Shown one piece after another: positions 8,849 through 18,645 of a stretch of DNA of 64,000 nt. Origin of the DNA: JAUILA01 sp050289805 (GTDB lineage: Bacteria; Bacteroidota; Bacteroidia; Cytophagales; Cyclobacteriaceae); contig JBNKGL010000003.1 of the NCBI GenBank assembly GCA_050289805.1, forward strand, positions 1 through 64,000, in the 5' to 3' direction. The position numbers were made by a program, and so were the translations under genes. How positions within the stretch are numbered: the first letter of the stretch is position 1; every line of letters begins with the position of its first letter. The notes beneath the pieces are model-generated. The model was not told the origin of the DNA, ran no database searches, and worked only from the letters and a program-made list of their open reading frames with translations.

Positions 8849-11800
8849 TTAGAGTCCAATATTTACACCCACTGTGTACTGACGAGGGTTTGGATAAGCT
8901 CCAAAGCTGGAAAGTCCGGCGTTATTGTTGTATTCAATAACTTCAGGATCAATACCATCATATTTCGTCCAGGTAACCATGTTAAGTGCCTGCGCAAACA
9001 ACTGAACTCTCTTCAATCCAATTTTGCTTAGCAACGATGGCTGGAATTCATACGACAACATAATCTGCTTCAAACGAACATATCCACCATCAGACATATA
9101 TCGGCTAGGGAAGAATCCCGGGAATTGCTGATCAAATCCATCAACAACACCACCTTCATAAGCGATTGGAACATTGGTGATATCACCAGGGTTCTGCCAT
9201 CTGTCAAGCTGTGAAACAAGCTGATTATCACGGAATGATCCGGATGCAGCAATGTTGTAAAGCTCAGCATTAGAAACTTGATAATCCAAAGAGTACTGAA
9301 AGAAAACAGCAAGGGAGAACCCTTTGTACGAGAATGTGTTATTCCATCCACCGAATTTAGTAGGGATCTGAGATCCAAGAACTCGTCCATCGCGCTGCTG
9401 TACGTTGTAAACCGGATTACCCAGTGTATCGTACCACATCGCCTTACCGTTGGCAGGGTTAACACCTGCGTAAGGAACACCATAGATAAAGTTGATAGGC
9501 TCACCAACGATCAGTGTGTTACCAATACGCTCATCACCACCTGGCAATGCTGTTAACTCGTTTTTGATAAATGAAATATTGAAATCAGAATTCCAACGGA
9601 ATCCTCCAACATCAAGAATAACCGCTCCAATCTCGATTTCTACACCTTCATTTCGTACGGAACCTGCATTACCTATAACCGAACCGTATCCTGAATCACT
9701 AGGCAATGGGATGTTAAATAACTGATCTTCGGTGTCGGATCGGAAGAAATCAACGGCACCGTATAGTCGGCTACCCAATACTGCAAAGTCAAAACCTACA
9801 GTAATTTGCTCTTCATTCTCCCATGACAACAGGTCATTTTCCAGACGTATCGGACGCTGACCGGCATTACCTAGGTACTGAACACCTCCACCATAAACTC
9901 CAAGAGCGGCAAAGTTACCAATACCATTTGCATTACCAAGTAGACCCCAGCTTGCGCGAATTTTCAACTCATCGATGAATGAAGAATTCTCAAGGAAAGA
10001 CTCATCAGAAAGTCTCCATGCGGCACCCACAGCCCAGAATGTTCCGTAACGGTTGTTACGACCAAAGCGGCTGTTTCCGTCGCGACGGATCGTACCATTG
10101 ATCAGGTATTTACCTTTATAATCATAGGAAACTTTTCCGAATACACCATTTCTGCGATATGATGTCCATGTTCCGTTAATAGCCTGCGGATTAGCCGCTT
10201 GTCCGAGCAGACGAAGCTCAGTGTTAGCAAATCCACGACCAGTAGCAGATTCTGAGTTTACAATTTCTTCCTTGAATTCGTAACCAACAATTGCACTTAC
10301 TTTGTGATCACCAAATTGCTGTGACCAGTTCAATGTTGCGTTGGTGTTCCAGTTCAGGTAACGACGGTTGTTAACAAACGTCTGTCCACCGAATGACCTG
10401 AATACAGGGATTGTGGCAGGACGTTCGTTGATATCCTGGTTATCCTGGAAATCAAGTCCACCAAATACCTGCGCTGTCAAAGAAGGAAGAATCTGGTAAG
10501 CGATCGACATACTTGTCAATGCCTGTACAGTGTAACTCTCCCTGCGCTCTTCATTCACACCCTGGTAGATGTTATAGTTGAAGTAGTGACCTGCTCCTGT
10601 CTGAGGGAAATGTGCAGGATAAGGATTGTATTCTCCTGTTTCAGGATCAACTGCAGGTGAGTTCGGCTGTAATACAGCAGTTGCAGAAAAAGGACCGTTT
10701 ACGAAGTTACCATTGGCAATCGATCCAAACGTATGCTGACGTGCAAGTGATAATTGCGTATTGATACGTAATTTATCAGTTGCCTGATGATCTAGGTTCA
10801 TACGAAGGTTCTGACGATCCCAGGTTGACTGGATAATTTGTCCTTCCTGCTGTTCAAATGATCCTGAAATAAAGAATTGAGTCTTGTCAGTACCTCCTGA
10901 AAGGGTAATACCAACATTTTCAATATCACCTGTACGGAACATCAGATCATACCAATCCTGCGGCGTGAAGCTCGACGGATCAGCAGGATTACCATACTGA
11001 GCCCATGCTGCAGCAGGATCAAGTCCGGCATTGATATAGGCCTCTTCCCGAATCTCAGCAAACTGAGGGGCGTCCATAATATCAAAGTAATTCATCGGCT
11101 TTGCCCATCCTCGCTGATAATTCAGGTTCAGGCTGGTCTGGTTTTTCTTACCTTTTTTAGTGGTAATAATTACAACACCGTTTGCGGCCTGCGCACCATA
11201 AATAGCTGCAGCAGCTGCATCCTTCAATACATCAATTGACTCGATATCGTTCGGGTTGATACCTGCAAGAGCGTTTGTAGAACCCTGGGTTCCAACGCTA
11301 CCTGTGTTCACCTGAACACCATCAACGATATATAAAGGAGTGTTATCTGCGAGAGATCCGTATCCACGGATAATCACGTTGATCGCTCCACCGGGCTGTC
11401 CGGAACCAGATGAAATCTGTACACCGGCTGCACGTCCCTGCATTGCACGGTCGAATGACTGTGCGGGAACGTCCTGGATCACATCACTCTTAATAGATGC
11501 AACAGATCCTGTAAGGTCACGTTTCTGTTCGACGCCGTAACCGGTTACAACAACTTCGGAGAGTTCGGTCACATCCTGTGCCATCTGTACATCGATAACA
11601 GAGCGTGCTCCAATCTCTACCTCTTTCGTGGCGAGTCCAACGAAAGAAAAAACAAGTGTACCACCATCTGCAGGGACCGACAGGGAATAATTCCCATCAA
11701 TGTCAGTCACCGTACCGATCGTTGTACCCTTGAGTACTACGTTCACACCGGGTAAGGTTGATCCATCCTCAATGGATGTAATCTTCCCCGATATGGTTCG

Positions 11801-11872
11801 GTTCTGAGCCCACACTTCGCCGAAGCCAAGTGTGAAGGTCAACATGAAAACAAGTAGTAAAAACTTCTTCAT
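8849..11872 (-). CDS. SusC/RagA family TonB-dependent outer-membrane transporter
   Basis: A 1007-aa receptor from the start chosen here; the frame continues upstream to 11968, but MKKFLLLVFMLTFTLGFG is a clear signal peptide and the upstream part contains the promoter box. Order: signal peptide, carboxypeptidase-regulatory-like domain (ISGKITSIEDGSTLPGVNVVL), TonB-box region SEVVVTGYG, plug (AMQGRAAGVQI, PLYIVDGVQV, IESIDVLKDAAAAAIYG), and a 22-strand-type barrel ending in NIGL. It imports a substrate across the outer membrane together with SusD. Confidence 0.95.
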   Translation of the reverse strand: MKKFLLLVFMLTFTLGFGEVWAQNRTISGKITSIEDGSTLPGVNVVLKGTTIGTVTDIDGNYSLSVPADGGTLVFSFVGLATKEVEIGARSVIDVQMAQDVTELSEVVVTGYGVEQKRDLTGSVASIKSDVIQDVPAQSFDRAMQGRAAGVQISSGSGQPGGAINVIIRGYGSLADNTPLYIVDGVQVNTGSVGTQGSTNALAGINPNDIESIDVLKDAAAAAIYGAQAANGVVIITTKKGKKNQTSLNLNYQRGWAKPMNYFDIMDAPQFAEIREEAYINAGLDPAAAWAQYGNPADPSSFTPQDWYDLMFRTGDIENVGITLSGGTDKTQFFISGSFEQQEGQIIQSTWDRQNLRMNLDHQATDKLRINTQLSLARQHTFGSIANGNFVNGPFSATAVLQPNSPAVDPETGEYNPYPAHFPQTGAGHYFNYNIYQGVNEERRESYTVQALTSMSIAYQILPSLTAQVFGGLDFQDNQDINERPATIPVFRSFGGQTFVNNRRYLNWNTNATLNWSQQFGDHKVSAIVGYEFKEEIVNSESATGRGFANTELRLLGQAANPQAINGTWTSYRRNGVFGKVSYDYKGKYLINGTIRRDGNSRFGRNNRYGTFWAVGAAWRLSDESFLENSSFIDELKIRASWGLLGNANGIGNFAALGVYGGGVQYLGNAGQRPIRLENDLLSWENEEQITVGFDFAVLGSRLYGAVDFFRSDTEDQLFNIPLPSDSGYGSVIGNAGSVRNEGVEIEIGAVILDVGGFRWNSDFNISFIKNELTALPGGDERIGNTLIVGEPINFIYGVPYAGVNPANGKAMWYDTLGNPVYNVQQRDGRVLGSQIPTKFGGWNNTFSYKGFSLAVFFQYSLDYQVSNAELYNIAASGSFRDNQLVSQLDRWQNPGDITNVPIAYEGGVVDGFDQQFPGFFPSRYMSDGGYVRLKQIMLSYEFQPSLLSKIGLKRVQLFAQALNMVTWTKYDGIDPEVIEYNNNAGLSSFGAYPNPRQYTVGVNIGL

Positions 11873-11911
11873 ATTGCTTTGTTTAGGTTGAAAATAATTT
11901 TGCTTTACATT

Positions 11912-11919
11912 CAAACATA
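11912..11919 (-). promoter_or_regulatory. -7 box of the susC operon
   Basis: The minus strand reads TATGTTTG, a perfect TAnnTTTG box, 39 nt before the susC start. No TTG is seen at the expected -33 spacing, so the box may need an activator. Confidence 0.5.
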
Positions 11920-12050
11920 AAAGAAAATTTGCATATATGTGTAATATATGTTTCAAAAATTCCTCCAAAATAGGGGAACACTTCTTAAAAAAGATGTTTA
12001 AACGTGATTTGTCGTTTTTACGACGATTGAAATGAAGTTATTTTTAGAGC

Positions 12051-13991
12051 CTAATTGATGATTTCAAACTCTATTCGACGATTTTGACTGCGATGTTCGT
12101 CTGTATCATTGGGATAGGCAGGTCGTTGTTTACCATAACCTGCATAGCGAATACGGTCAGGGGCTACTCCATTTTGGGTGAGGTAATCGTAGACAGATTT
12201 AGCCCTTCGGTTTGAAAGAGATAAATTATAATCATCAGCCCCAACATCGTCGGTATGTCCCGAAACCTCAATACGGATTTCGGGATTATTTTTCATGAAC
12301 CGGATCACCTTATTCAGCTCTGTTTTCGAGCGTTCCTGAAGGTCATATTTGTCCGTTTCAAAGAATATATTATTCAGAACAGTTCTTGATCCTTCTTTAA
12401 TAGGTGTGAGTGTAATGTCCCGGCGAATGGGGTCCAGCTGTTCATCCCTGTCATAGGCGAACGAAAGGCTTGTAAATAAATATCCGGATTCATTTACATA
12501 AAGGGCATAGTCTGAACCTTCGGCCAGCACAATTAAATAGTCACCAGTAACCGGATCCGAACTTACCAGGCCTACACGTTCCTCCGAAGCCAGGTCAAAT
12601 AATTCGATATCCGCTTCAATCACCTCGCCGGTTTCAGCATCGGTCACCTGCCCGAATACATAGGAAGCGCGGGAAGAAACCCGCAGATCTGCAGGTACAT
12701 CAAATTCATAGATACTGGATTTCACAGAAGGATTCGACTGATCCTCCAGGGAGTAATATCCCTTTTCCCCATTTGCTGTGATAAAAAGACTCACCTGGTC
12801 CTCGCCGGTATTCACTGGCGCCCCAAAATTCTCCGGTTCCGACCAGCCGTTACCAGTACGCTCGGTAAAATAAATATCATAACCGCCAAACCCGGTCCGT
12901 CCATTAGAAGCAAAATATAGTGTTCTATTATTTGGGTGAATGAATGGAGAAACATCTTCCTGAGGCGTATTCACTGTTTCACCAAGGTTCACCGCTTTCG
13001 TCCATTCCCCATCATCATTGAGTGTGCTCATCCACAGATCTCTTCCGCCCATGCCCCCTTTACGGGTTGAAACAAAATAAAGCGTTCTCCCATCAGGAGA
13101 CAGCGTAGGCTGTGAATCCCATTCAGGACCATTTACCCGGTCGCCAAGATTCTTTGGCTCAGACCATTCATCACCTTCCCGTTCCGAAATAAAAAGGTCG
13201 CAGCTTCCGTATCCCTGACGCCCCAGGCAGGATGTAAAAATCAGCCGGCGCCCATCGGCAGAAATAGTACATGTTCCTTCGTTGAATGCGGAGTTGATAT
13301 TGGGTGATAAAGATTCAGGCATCTGCCATTTACCGTTCTTGTCCTTTTTTGAAATAACGAGATCCTCATCATAATCCATGGTCATCCCATTCCTTCGGGT
13401 GAATATTATTGCATTGCCATCCACGGTAATTACCGGAAAGTACTGCATTGGAAAGGCGTTCACTTCCGGCGGAAGCGGTGCCGGGTCATAGGCTGCGGCC
13501 CTGGAAGCATTTTCAAGTGCGAAATTGGCATTGTCTATAATTTGCTGTGCTTCAGCAGCACGCTTGCTGTTTCTTGGGTTCAGATCAAGAAATGATTGCG
13601 CATTGGTTCTTGCCGCCTCATAATCGCCCAGCTGGACATACAGATCTGCCAGTTCAAAATAGGTCGGGGCATGATTTGGATGGGGCAATTCAGCCATTTT
13701 CTCCAGGACTTCCCTGGCTTCGGAAAGTTTACCCTGTGCCTTAAGGATCAATCCCAGCTGAAGATAGGCTTCATAAAAGTCTTTGTCCTTATCAATGGCT
13801 TTTTCCAACCATGAAATGGCTTCATCGTATTGCCCCCTTACTCGAAAATTATCCGCCTCGGCAAAATACTCAGCGGCCTTCTTCGACTTTGTACTTAGAT
13901 TATACTGAACCTGGGCATCCAGCTCTGTAAAAATGACACTGCAGATCATTCCTGCTAAAAAAATCACTCGAAACATGTGTATTAAGTTCAC
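12051..13991 (-). CDS. OmpA-family protein with TPR, beta-propeller and regulatory-like domains (PorE-like architecture)
   Basis: A 646-aa protein with signal peptide (1-26), TPR repeats (about 35-150), a PD40/WD40-like propeller (about 180-440; repeats such as PTLSPDGRTLYFVS), a carboxypeptidase-regulatory-like domain (about 445-525), and an OmpA C-terminal peptidoglycan-binding domain (about 530-646; SGHTDDVGADDYNLSLSNRRA). This is the domain order of PorE, which ties the type IX secretion machine to peptidoglycan. PorE itself is a lipoprotein, while this signal peptide lacks a good lipobox, so it may be a paralogue. It stands alone on the minus strand, 50 nt after folD. Confidence 0.85.
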   Translation of the reverse strand: MNLIHMFRVIFLAGMICSVIFTELDAQVQYNLSTKSKKAAEYFAEADNFRVRGQYDEAISWLEKAIDKDKDFYEAYLQLGLILKAQGKLSEAREVLEKMAELPHPNHAPTYFELADLYVQLGDYEAARTNAQSFLDLNPRNSKRAAEAQQIIDNANFALENASRAAAYDPAPLPPEVNAFPMQYFPVITVDGNAIIFTRRNGMTMDYDEDLVISKKDKNGKWQMPESLSPNINSAFNEGTCTISADGRRLIFTSCLGRQGYGSCDLFISEREGDEWSEPKNLGDRVNGPEWDSQPTLSPDGRTLYFVSTRKGGMGGRDLWMSTLNDDGEWTKAVNLGETVNTPQEDVSPFIHPNNRTLYFASNGRTGFGGYDIYFTERTGNGWSEPENFGAPVNTGEDQVSLFITANGEKGYYSLEDQSNPSVKSSIYEFDVPADLRVSSRASYVFGQVTDAETGEVIEADIELFDLASEERVGLVSSDPVTGDYLIVLAEGSDYALYVNESGYLFTSLSFAYDRDEQLDPIRRDITLTPIKEGSRTVLNNIFFETDKYDLQERSKTELNKVIRFMKNNPEIRIEVSGHTDDVGADDYNLSLSNRRAKSVYDYLTQNGVAPDRIRYAGYGKQRPAYPNDTDEHRSQNRRIEFEIIN

Positions 13992-14041
13992 ACATTTCGC
14001 CTGATCGTAAAAGGATTTGTAGGGTTTTATAGATTATTGCA

Positions 14042-14920
14042 CTATTCTCCGGCCCTGAGACGTGTTGCTTTCAGTGTATTCAGCAGCAGTGAGGCGATCG
14101 TCATGGGTCCTACCCCGCCGGGTACCGGTGTAATCAGACGTGCTTTTTCAGCAACCTCCTCAAATTCGACATCCCCCTTCAGATAATAACCGCGTTCATT
14201 TTTATCGGTCGGAATCCGGGTGATGCCCACATCCACAACCACAACACCCTCCTTCACCATATCTCCCGTGATAAGTCCGGGTTTTCCCGTGGCGACAATG
14301 AGCACATCCGCCTGGCGTGTAAAGGATTTCAGATCTTTTGTATATATATGGCATGTTGTTACCGTCGCATTTTCCTGGTAGGAAAGGATTGCACTCATGG
14401 GTGCCCCAACGGTTCTGCTGTTTCCAACCATTACACAATGGGCTCCTTTGAGCGGTACTTCATAGCGTTTCAGCAGTTCAACAATACCATATGGGGTGGC
14501 AGGCATCAGCCCCGGATGCTTGGAAGTGATCCTTCCATAATTAAAATTGGTAAATCCGTCTACATCTTTGGCCGGACTGATATGTTCCGTCACCTTTGTT
14601 GATGATATGTGCTCGGGCAACGGCAGCTGAACGATCAACCCGTCCACATCAGGGTCTTCATTAAGTCTGTCGACCTGTGAAAGCAGCTTTTCTTCGGAAA
14701 TGGATGCGGGGAAATTAAGCAATGTATATTCGAATCCAACTTTTTTGCAGGCCCTGATTTTTCCATTGACATACGTCTGGCTGGCGCCGTCATCACCAAC
14801 TAAAACAGCTGCCAGGTGTGGGATTTTTTTTCCATCCGACTTTCGCGCCGCTACTTCACGAGCGATTTCGTCTTGAATCTCATTGGCAATCCGTTTACCA
14901 TCCAGAATATTATCATTCAT
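14042..14920 (-). CDS. folD: Methylenetetrahydrofolate dehydrogenase / cyclohydrolase
   Basis: FolD interconverts 5,10-methylene-, 5,10-methenyl- and 10-formyl-tetrahydrofolate in one-carbon metabolism. The 292-aa protein has YVNGKIRACKKVG with the catalytic Lys, GLIVQLPLPEHI, the NADP-site segment VMVGNSRTVGAPMSA, and PVPGGVGPMT. The frame continues 51 nt upstream into lepA, but MNDNILDGK matches the family N-terminus. The start lies 1 nt before the lepA stop, so the two form one operon. Confidence 0.95.
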   Translation of the reverse strand: MNDNILDGKRIANEIQDEIAREVAARKSDGKKIPHLAAVLVGDDGASQTYVNGKIRACKKVGFEYTLLNFPASISEEKLLSQVDRLNEDPDVDGLIVQLPLPEHISSTKVTEHISPAKDVDGFTNFNYGRITSKHPGLMPATPYGIVELLKRYEVPLKGAHCVMVGNSRTVGAPMSAILSYQENATVTTCHIYTKDLKSFTRQADVLIVATGKPGLITGDMVKEGVVVVDVGITRIPTDKNERGYYLKGDVEFEEVAEKARLITPVPGGVGPMTIASLLLNTLKATRLRAGE

Positions 14921-14921
14921 A

Positions 14922-16709
14922 CTAATCAAGTTTAAGGACCGCCATAAATGCTTCCTGTGGAATTTCAACATTCCCTACCTGGCGCATCCGTTTTTTACCC
15001 TTTTTCTGTTTTTCCAGAAGCTTTCGTTTCCGCGTGATGTCGCCCCCATAACATTTGGCGAGTACGTTTTTCCGCATGGCTTTTACCGTTTCACGGGCTA
15101 TTACCTTGGTTCCGATGGCGGCCTGGATTGCAATTTCAAACATTTGACGCGGGATAAGCTCCTTCAGCTTTTCACACAATCTTTTACCCCATTCGTATGC
15201 TTTATCGCGATGTACAATAGCCGAAAGTGCATCAACTTTATCTCCATTGAGCATGATATCGAGCTTCACCATCGTAGAAGGTCGGAAACCGATAAGTTCG
15301 TAATCCAGTGAGGCATACCCCCTCGAAAGAGTTTTCAATTTATCAAAAAAGTCGAAGACAATCTCTGCCAGCGGAAGTTCAAAGGAAAGCTCAACCCGAT
15401 CTGCCGTCAGGTAAACCTGGTTCTTGATGATTCCACGCTTATCGATGCACAAATTCATGATATTTCCAATGAATTCAGACTTGGTAATGATCTGTGCCCG
15501 AATAAATGGTTCTTCGATATGGGATATTGTATTGGGCTCTGGCATGTCTGAAGGTGCATTGATCATCATCTTGCTCCCATCAGTCCTTACAGCATGAAAC
15601 TGAACCGACGGCACCGTCGTGATCACGGTCATATCAAATTCTCTTTCCAGGCGCTCCTGTACAATCTCCATATGAAGCATTCCCAGGAATCCGCAACGAA
15701 AACCGAAGCCGAGGGCAGCGGATGTTTCAGGCTCCCATACCAGTGAAGCATCATTCAGCTGAAGCTTCTCCATTGAATTCCGAAGTTCTTCAAATTCAGA
15801 AGTATCCACCGGGTAAATTCCGGCGAAAACCATGGGTTTTACGTTTTCAAATCCACGAACTGCTGCTGCGCAGGGCCTGTCCACGTGTGTGATCGTATCC
15901 CCCACTTTCACTTCTTTCGCAACCTTAATTCCGGAAATCAGATAACCCACATTGCCCGCGCTGATCTTTTGACGGGGTTCCTGCTTAAATTTCAATACAC
16001 CGATCTCATCGGCTTCATAAACCTTGCCGGTATTAACAAACTTTACTTTGTCGCCCTTGCTGATAGCGCCGTTAAACACCCTGAAATAAACTTCAATTCC
16101 CCGATAGGGATTGAACACTGAATCAAAGATCATTGCCTGCAGCGGCTCATCGGGATTTCCTTTCGGAGAAGGGATTCTGTCGACTATGGCCGAAAGAATA
16201 TCCTCAATACCTATCCCTTCCTTGGCACTTGCACGAATCACATCATCAGCGCTGCAACCGATCAGATTCACAATTTCATCGGTCACCTCCTCCGGCATGG
16301 CACTCGGCAAATCAATTTTATTCAGTACAGGTATTATCTCCAGGTCATGTTCAAGGGCCAGGTACAGGTTGGAAATCGTCTGCGCTTCAATACCCTGTGC
16401 CGCATCAACAATCAGCAGTGCTCCTTCACATGCGGCGATGGATCTTGATACCTCGTAGGAAAAATCGACGTGGCCCGGCGTATCGATCAGGTTGAGTACA
16501 TATTCCTGCCCATCCCTTTTATAATTCATCTGGATGGCATGACTTTTAATAGTGATCCCGCGTTCCCGCTCAAGATCCATATCATCAAGGAGTTGTTCCT
16601 GCATATCCCTGTCACTCACAGTACCTGTTGCCTGAAGCAACCGATCGGCAAGTGTGCTTTTCCCGTGATCAATATGGGCTATGATGCAAAAATTTCGAAT
16701 GTTATCCAT
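14922..16709 (-). CDS. lepA: Elongation factor 4 (ribosome back-translocating GTPase)
   Basis: LepA is a ribosome-bound GTPase near-universal in bacteria. The 595-aa length is standard. The G1 motif AHIDHGKSTLADRL is at the N-terminus, then DTPGHVDFSYEVSR, NKIDLPSA and the C-terminal LepA-specific domain with the signature around RKCYGGD-type residues (LAKCYGGDITRKRKLLEKQ) and KKRMRQVG. It is the first gene of a lepA-folD transcript; a -7 box lies at 16757-16764. Confidence 0.97.
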   Translation of the reverse strand: MDNIRNFCIIAHIDHGKSTLADRLLQATGTVSDRDMQEQLLDDMDLERERGITIKSHAIQMNYKRDGQEYVLNLIDTPGHVDFSYEVSRSIAACEGALLIVDAAQGIEAQTISNLYLALEHDLEIIPVLNKIDLPSAMPEEVTDEIVNLIGCSADDVIRASAKEGIGIEDILSAIVDRIPSPKGNPDEPLQAMIFDSVFNPYRGIEVYFRVFNGAISKGDKVKFVNTGKVYEADEIGVLKFKQEPRQKISAGNVGYLISGIKVAKEVKVGDTITHVDRPCAAAVRGFENVKPMVFAGIYPVDTSEFEELRNSMEKLQLNDASLVWEPETSAALGFGFRCGFLGMLHMEIVQERLEREFDMTVITTVPSVQFHAVRTDGSKMMINAPSDMPEPNTISHIEEPFIRAQIITKSEFIGNIMNLCIDKRGIIKNQVYLTADRVELSFELPLAEIVFDFFDKLKTLSRGYASLDYELIGFRPSTMVKLDIMLNGDKVDALSAIVHRDKAYEWGKRLCEKLKELIPRQMFEIAIQAAIGTKVIARETVKAMRKNVLAKCYGGDITRKRKLLEKQKKGKKRMRQVGNVEIPQEAFMAVLKLD

Positions 16710-16756
16710 GTAACTTTATACTCCGGTCCTAAAGGTCTATCTTCGTTTTGAACATG

Positions 16757-16764
16757 CAAAAGTA
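16757..16764 (-). promoter_or_regulatory. -7 box upstream of lepA
   Basis: The minus strand reads TACTTTTG, a TAnnTTTG match, 48 nt before the lepA ATG, within the 89-nt gap shared with the divergent DUF4924 gene. The -33 position reads TCG rather than TTG. Confidence 0.45.
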
Positions 16765-16798
16765 GATAATTATTTATACATAACGATAGTACGGCAAC

Positions 16799-17356
16799 AT
16801 GATTACCGATAATAATAAAATCGCCGGGAACAAGCTCAGAAACAATGTATCTGAATTCATTATTTATATGTATCAGATGGAGGATCTCTGCAGGGTCTAT
16901 AATTTCAATATTGCGGATATAGAACAATATGTGATACATCATTTCCCTGTTTCTGACGATGAAAAGAAATCACTCAGATCCTGGTTTATCACTCTCATGG
17001 ATCAAATGAAAGAGGAAAAGATTGAAGAAAGTGGTCATCTGGCCGAAGTTCAGCATTATGTGGATCAGCTTCTCGACCTTAAAAACAGATTACTGGGTTC
17101 CAGTGAAGAATTTTCCGAAATCTACAATGCTGCAAGGCCCCACATCCGGCAGTCTCTGCAGGAGGCTGCTGCCCTGGGCAAGAAAATCGACAGCGATCTT
17201 CAGGCCTGTCTTAATGGGATTTACGGATTACTTCTTTGCCGCATGAACGGCCGCGAAGTACCGGAAGAATTGAACGCGGGAATTGATGCATTCGGTAATG
17301 TACTTTCCTACCTAAGCTTCAAATACAAACAGGAAAACCTGATGTCGCCCAATTAG
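16799..17356 (+). CDS. DUF4924 family protein
   Basis: A 185-aa cytoplasmic, mostly helical protein. The N-terminus KIAGNKLRNNVSEFIIYMYQMEDLCRVYNF is characteristic of DUF4924, a family limited to Bacteroidota with no known function. It is divergent from lepA and its stop lies 1 nt from the stop of the convergent amidohydrolase gene. Confidence 0.85.
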   Translation: MITDNNKIAGNKLRNNVSEFIIYMYQMEDLCRVYNFNIADIEQYVIHHFPVSDDEKKSLRSWFITLMDQMKEEKIEESGHLAEVQHYVDQLLDLKNRLLGSSEEFSEIYNAARPHIRQSLQEAAALGKKIDSDLQACLNGIYGLLLCRMNGREVPEELNAGIDAFGNVLSYLSFKYKQENLMSPN

Positions 17357-17357
17357 G

Positions 17358-18644
17358 TTAGTTACTTTTATAAACCACACCGTCCTTCATTACAAAAACC
17401 ACATTTTCCATGGTTTTTATATTTTCCAGTGGATTGTCCGGGGTAGCTACAATATCCGCCAGTTTACCTGACTCGATCGAACCGAGCTGATCTTCCATTT
17501 GAAGTAGTTTTGCTGCTTCCATTGTTGCTGATTTAATCGTTTCCATGGGAGGCATGCCGGCATCAACCATGTAACCGAATTCTTTCCCGTTTTGCCCATG
17601 TGGAAAAACGGCGGCATCCGTTCCAAATGCAATTTTTACGCCGCGCTTATACGCCTCTGCAAACGTACCGCTGATCTTCGGTCCGACCTCCAGTGCCTTC
17701 GGGACAATGATCGGCGGATAGTAGCCGGGAATTTTCGCTTTTTCAGCTACATACATCCCGGCTGATATGGTAGGAACATAATAGGTTCCCTTTTCCTTCA
17801 TCAGATCCATGGTTTTTGTCGACATAAATGTTCCGTGCTCTATGGAGGTAATTCCTGCTTCCACAGCCCGGCGCATCCCTTCATCACCATGTGCATGCGC
17901 AGCCGTGGTCATTCCATATTCCCGTGCTGTTTCTATGATAGCTTCCAGTTCATCCATTTGAAACTGAGGTCCGGAACCATCCTTTGCAAGGCTCAATACG
18001 CCACCTGTTGATGTTATTTTAATCACATTCGATCCGTCTTTGTACCGCTGACGTACAGCTTTGCGCGCATCGTACGGCCCGTTGATCACTCCATCTTTGG
18101 GTCCGGGATCGCCCATGAGATCTGAACGGTATCCATTCGTGGGATCTGCATGTCCGCCGGTAGTGGCGATGGACTTTCCTGCAGAAAAAATACGAGGTCC
18201 GGGTACTTTCCCGGCATTCACAGCATCTCTGAGGGAGGTATTCACACCTGTTCCCCCGAGGTCCCTGACGGTCGTAAATCCGGCCATCAGCGTTGTTTTC
18301 GCATGAACAGCCGCATCATAGGCGATATCTGCCGGATCCTGTTGAAATCGCTTCAGGTAACTGTCCGGACTGGTCTCGCCTTCCAGGTGCACATGCATAT
18401 CCATAAAACCCGGCATTACCGTTTTGTTTTTAAGATCTATTACAACATCCTCTTTCCCCGGGTTCATATACCCTTTTTCAACCCCTGTAATCTGGTTACC
18501 CTCCACCACGATTGTCACTTCTTTGGCGGGACTGTTGGAAATCCCGTCAATCAGGGTTCCGCAATGCAGGAGGGTACGCTGTGCCTGGGCCGACAATACA
18601 GTGAGCAGCCCCAGTAAAATACTGAATATCTTTGTTCGTATCAT
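17358..18644 (-). CDS. Exported amidohydrolase (imidazolonepropionase-like / Xaa-Pro dipeptidase-like)
   Basis: A 428-aa metal-dependent hydrolase with a signal peptide (1-22). Metal ligands are visible: H84 and H86 in MDMHVHLEG, a Lys in NVIKITSTGG, His in TAAHAHGDEG and SIEHGTF, and Asp in AFGTDAAVF. It belongs to the amidohydrolase subgroup that includes prolidase-like and imidazolonepropionase-like enzymes, so it may cleave small peptides in the periplasm; the substrate is inferred. Its start is 1 nt from the stop of the methyltransferase upstream, so it ends a three-gene operon (19745 to 17358). Confidence 0.9.
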   Translation of the reverse strand: MIRTKIFSILLGLLTVLSAQAQRTLLHCGTLIDGISNSPAKEVTIVVEGNQITGVEKGYMNPGKEDVVIDLKNKTVMPGFMDMHVHLEGETSPDSYLKRFQQDPADIAYDAAVHAKTTLMAGFTTVRDLGGTGVNTSLRDAVNAGKVPGPRIFSAGKSIATTGGHADPTNGYRSDLMGDPGPKDGVINGPYDARKAVRQRYKDGSNVIKITSTGGVLSLAKDGSGPQFQMDELEAIIETAREYGMTTAAHAHGDEGMRRAVEAGITSIEHGTFMSTKTMDLMKEKGTYYVPTISAGMYVAEKAKIPGYYPPIIVPKALEVGPKISGTFAEAYKRGVKIAFGTDAAVFPHGQNGKEFGYMVDAGMPPMETIKSATMEAAKLLQMEDQLGSIESGKLADIVATPDNPLENIKTMENVVFVMKDGVVYKSN

Positions 18645-18645
18645 A

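Noticed and set aside
6606..11872. Complete polysaccharide utilisation locus
   Set aside because: No glycoside hydrolase, lyase, sulfatase or linked sensor-regulator is adjacent, so only a SusCD pair is claimed.
12011..12024. GTCGT-TTTT-ACGAC hairpin between susC and the OmpA-family gene
   Set aside because: Only five base pairs and no T run after the stem on either strand; not supported as a terminator.
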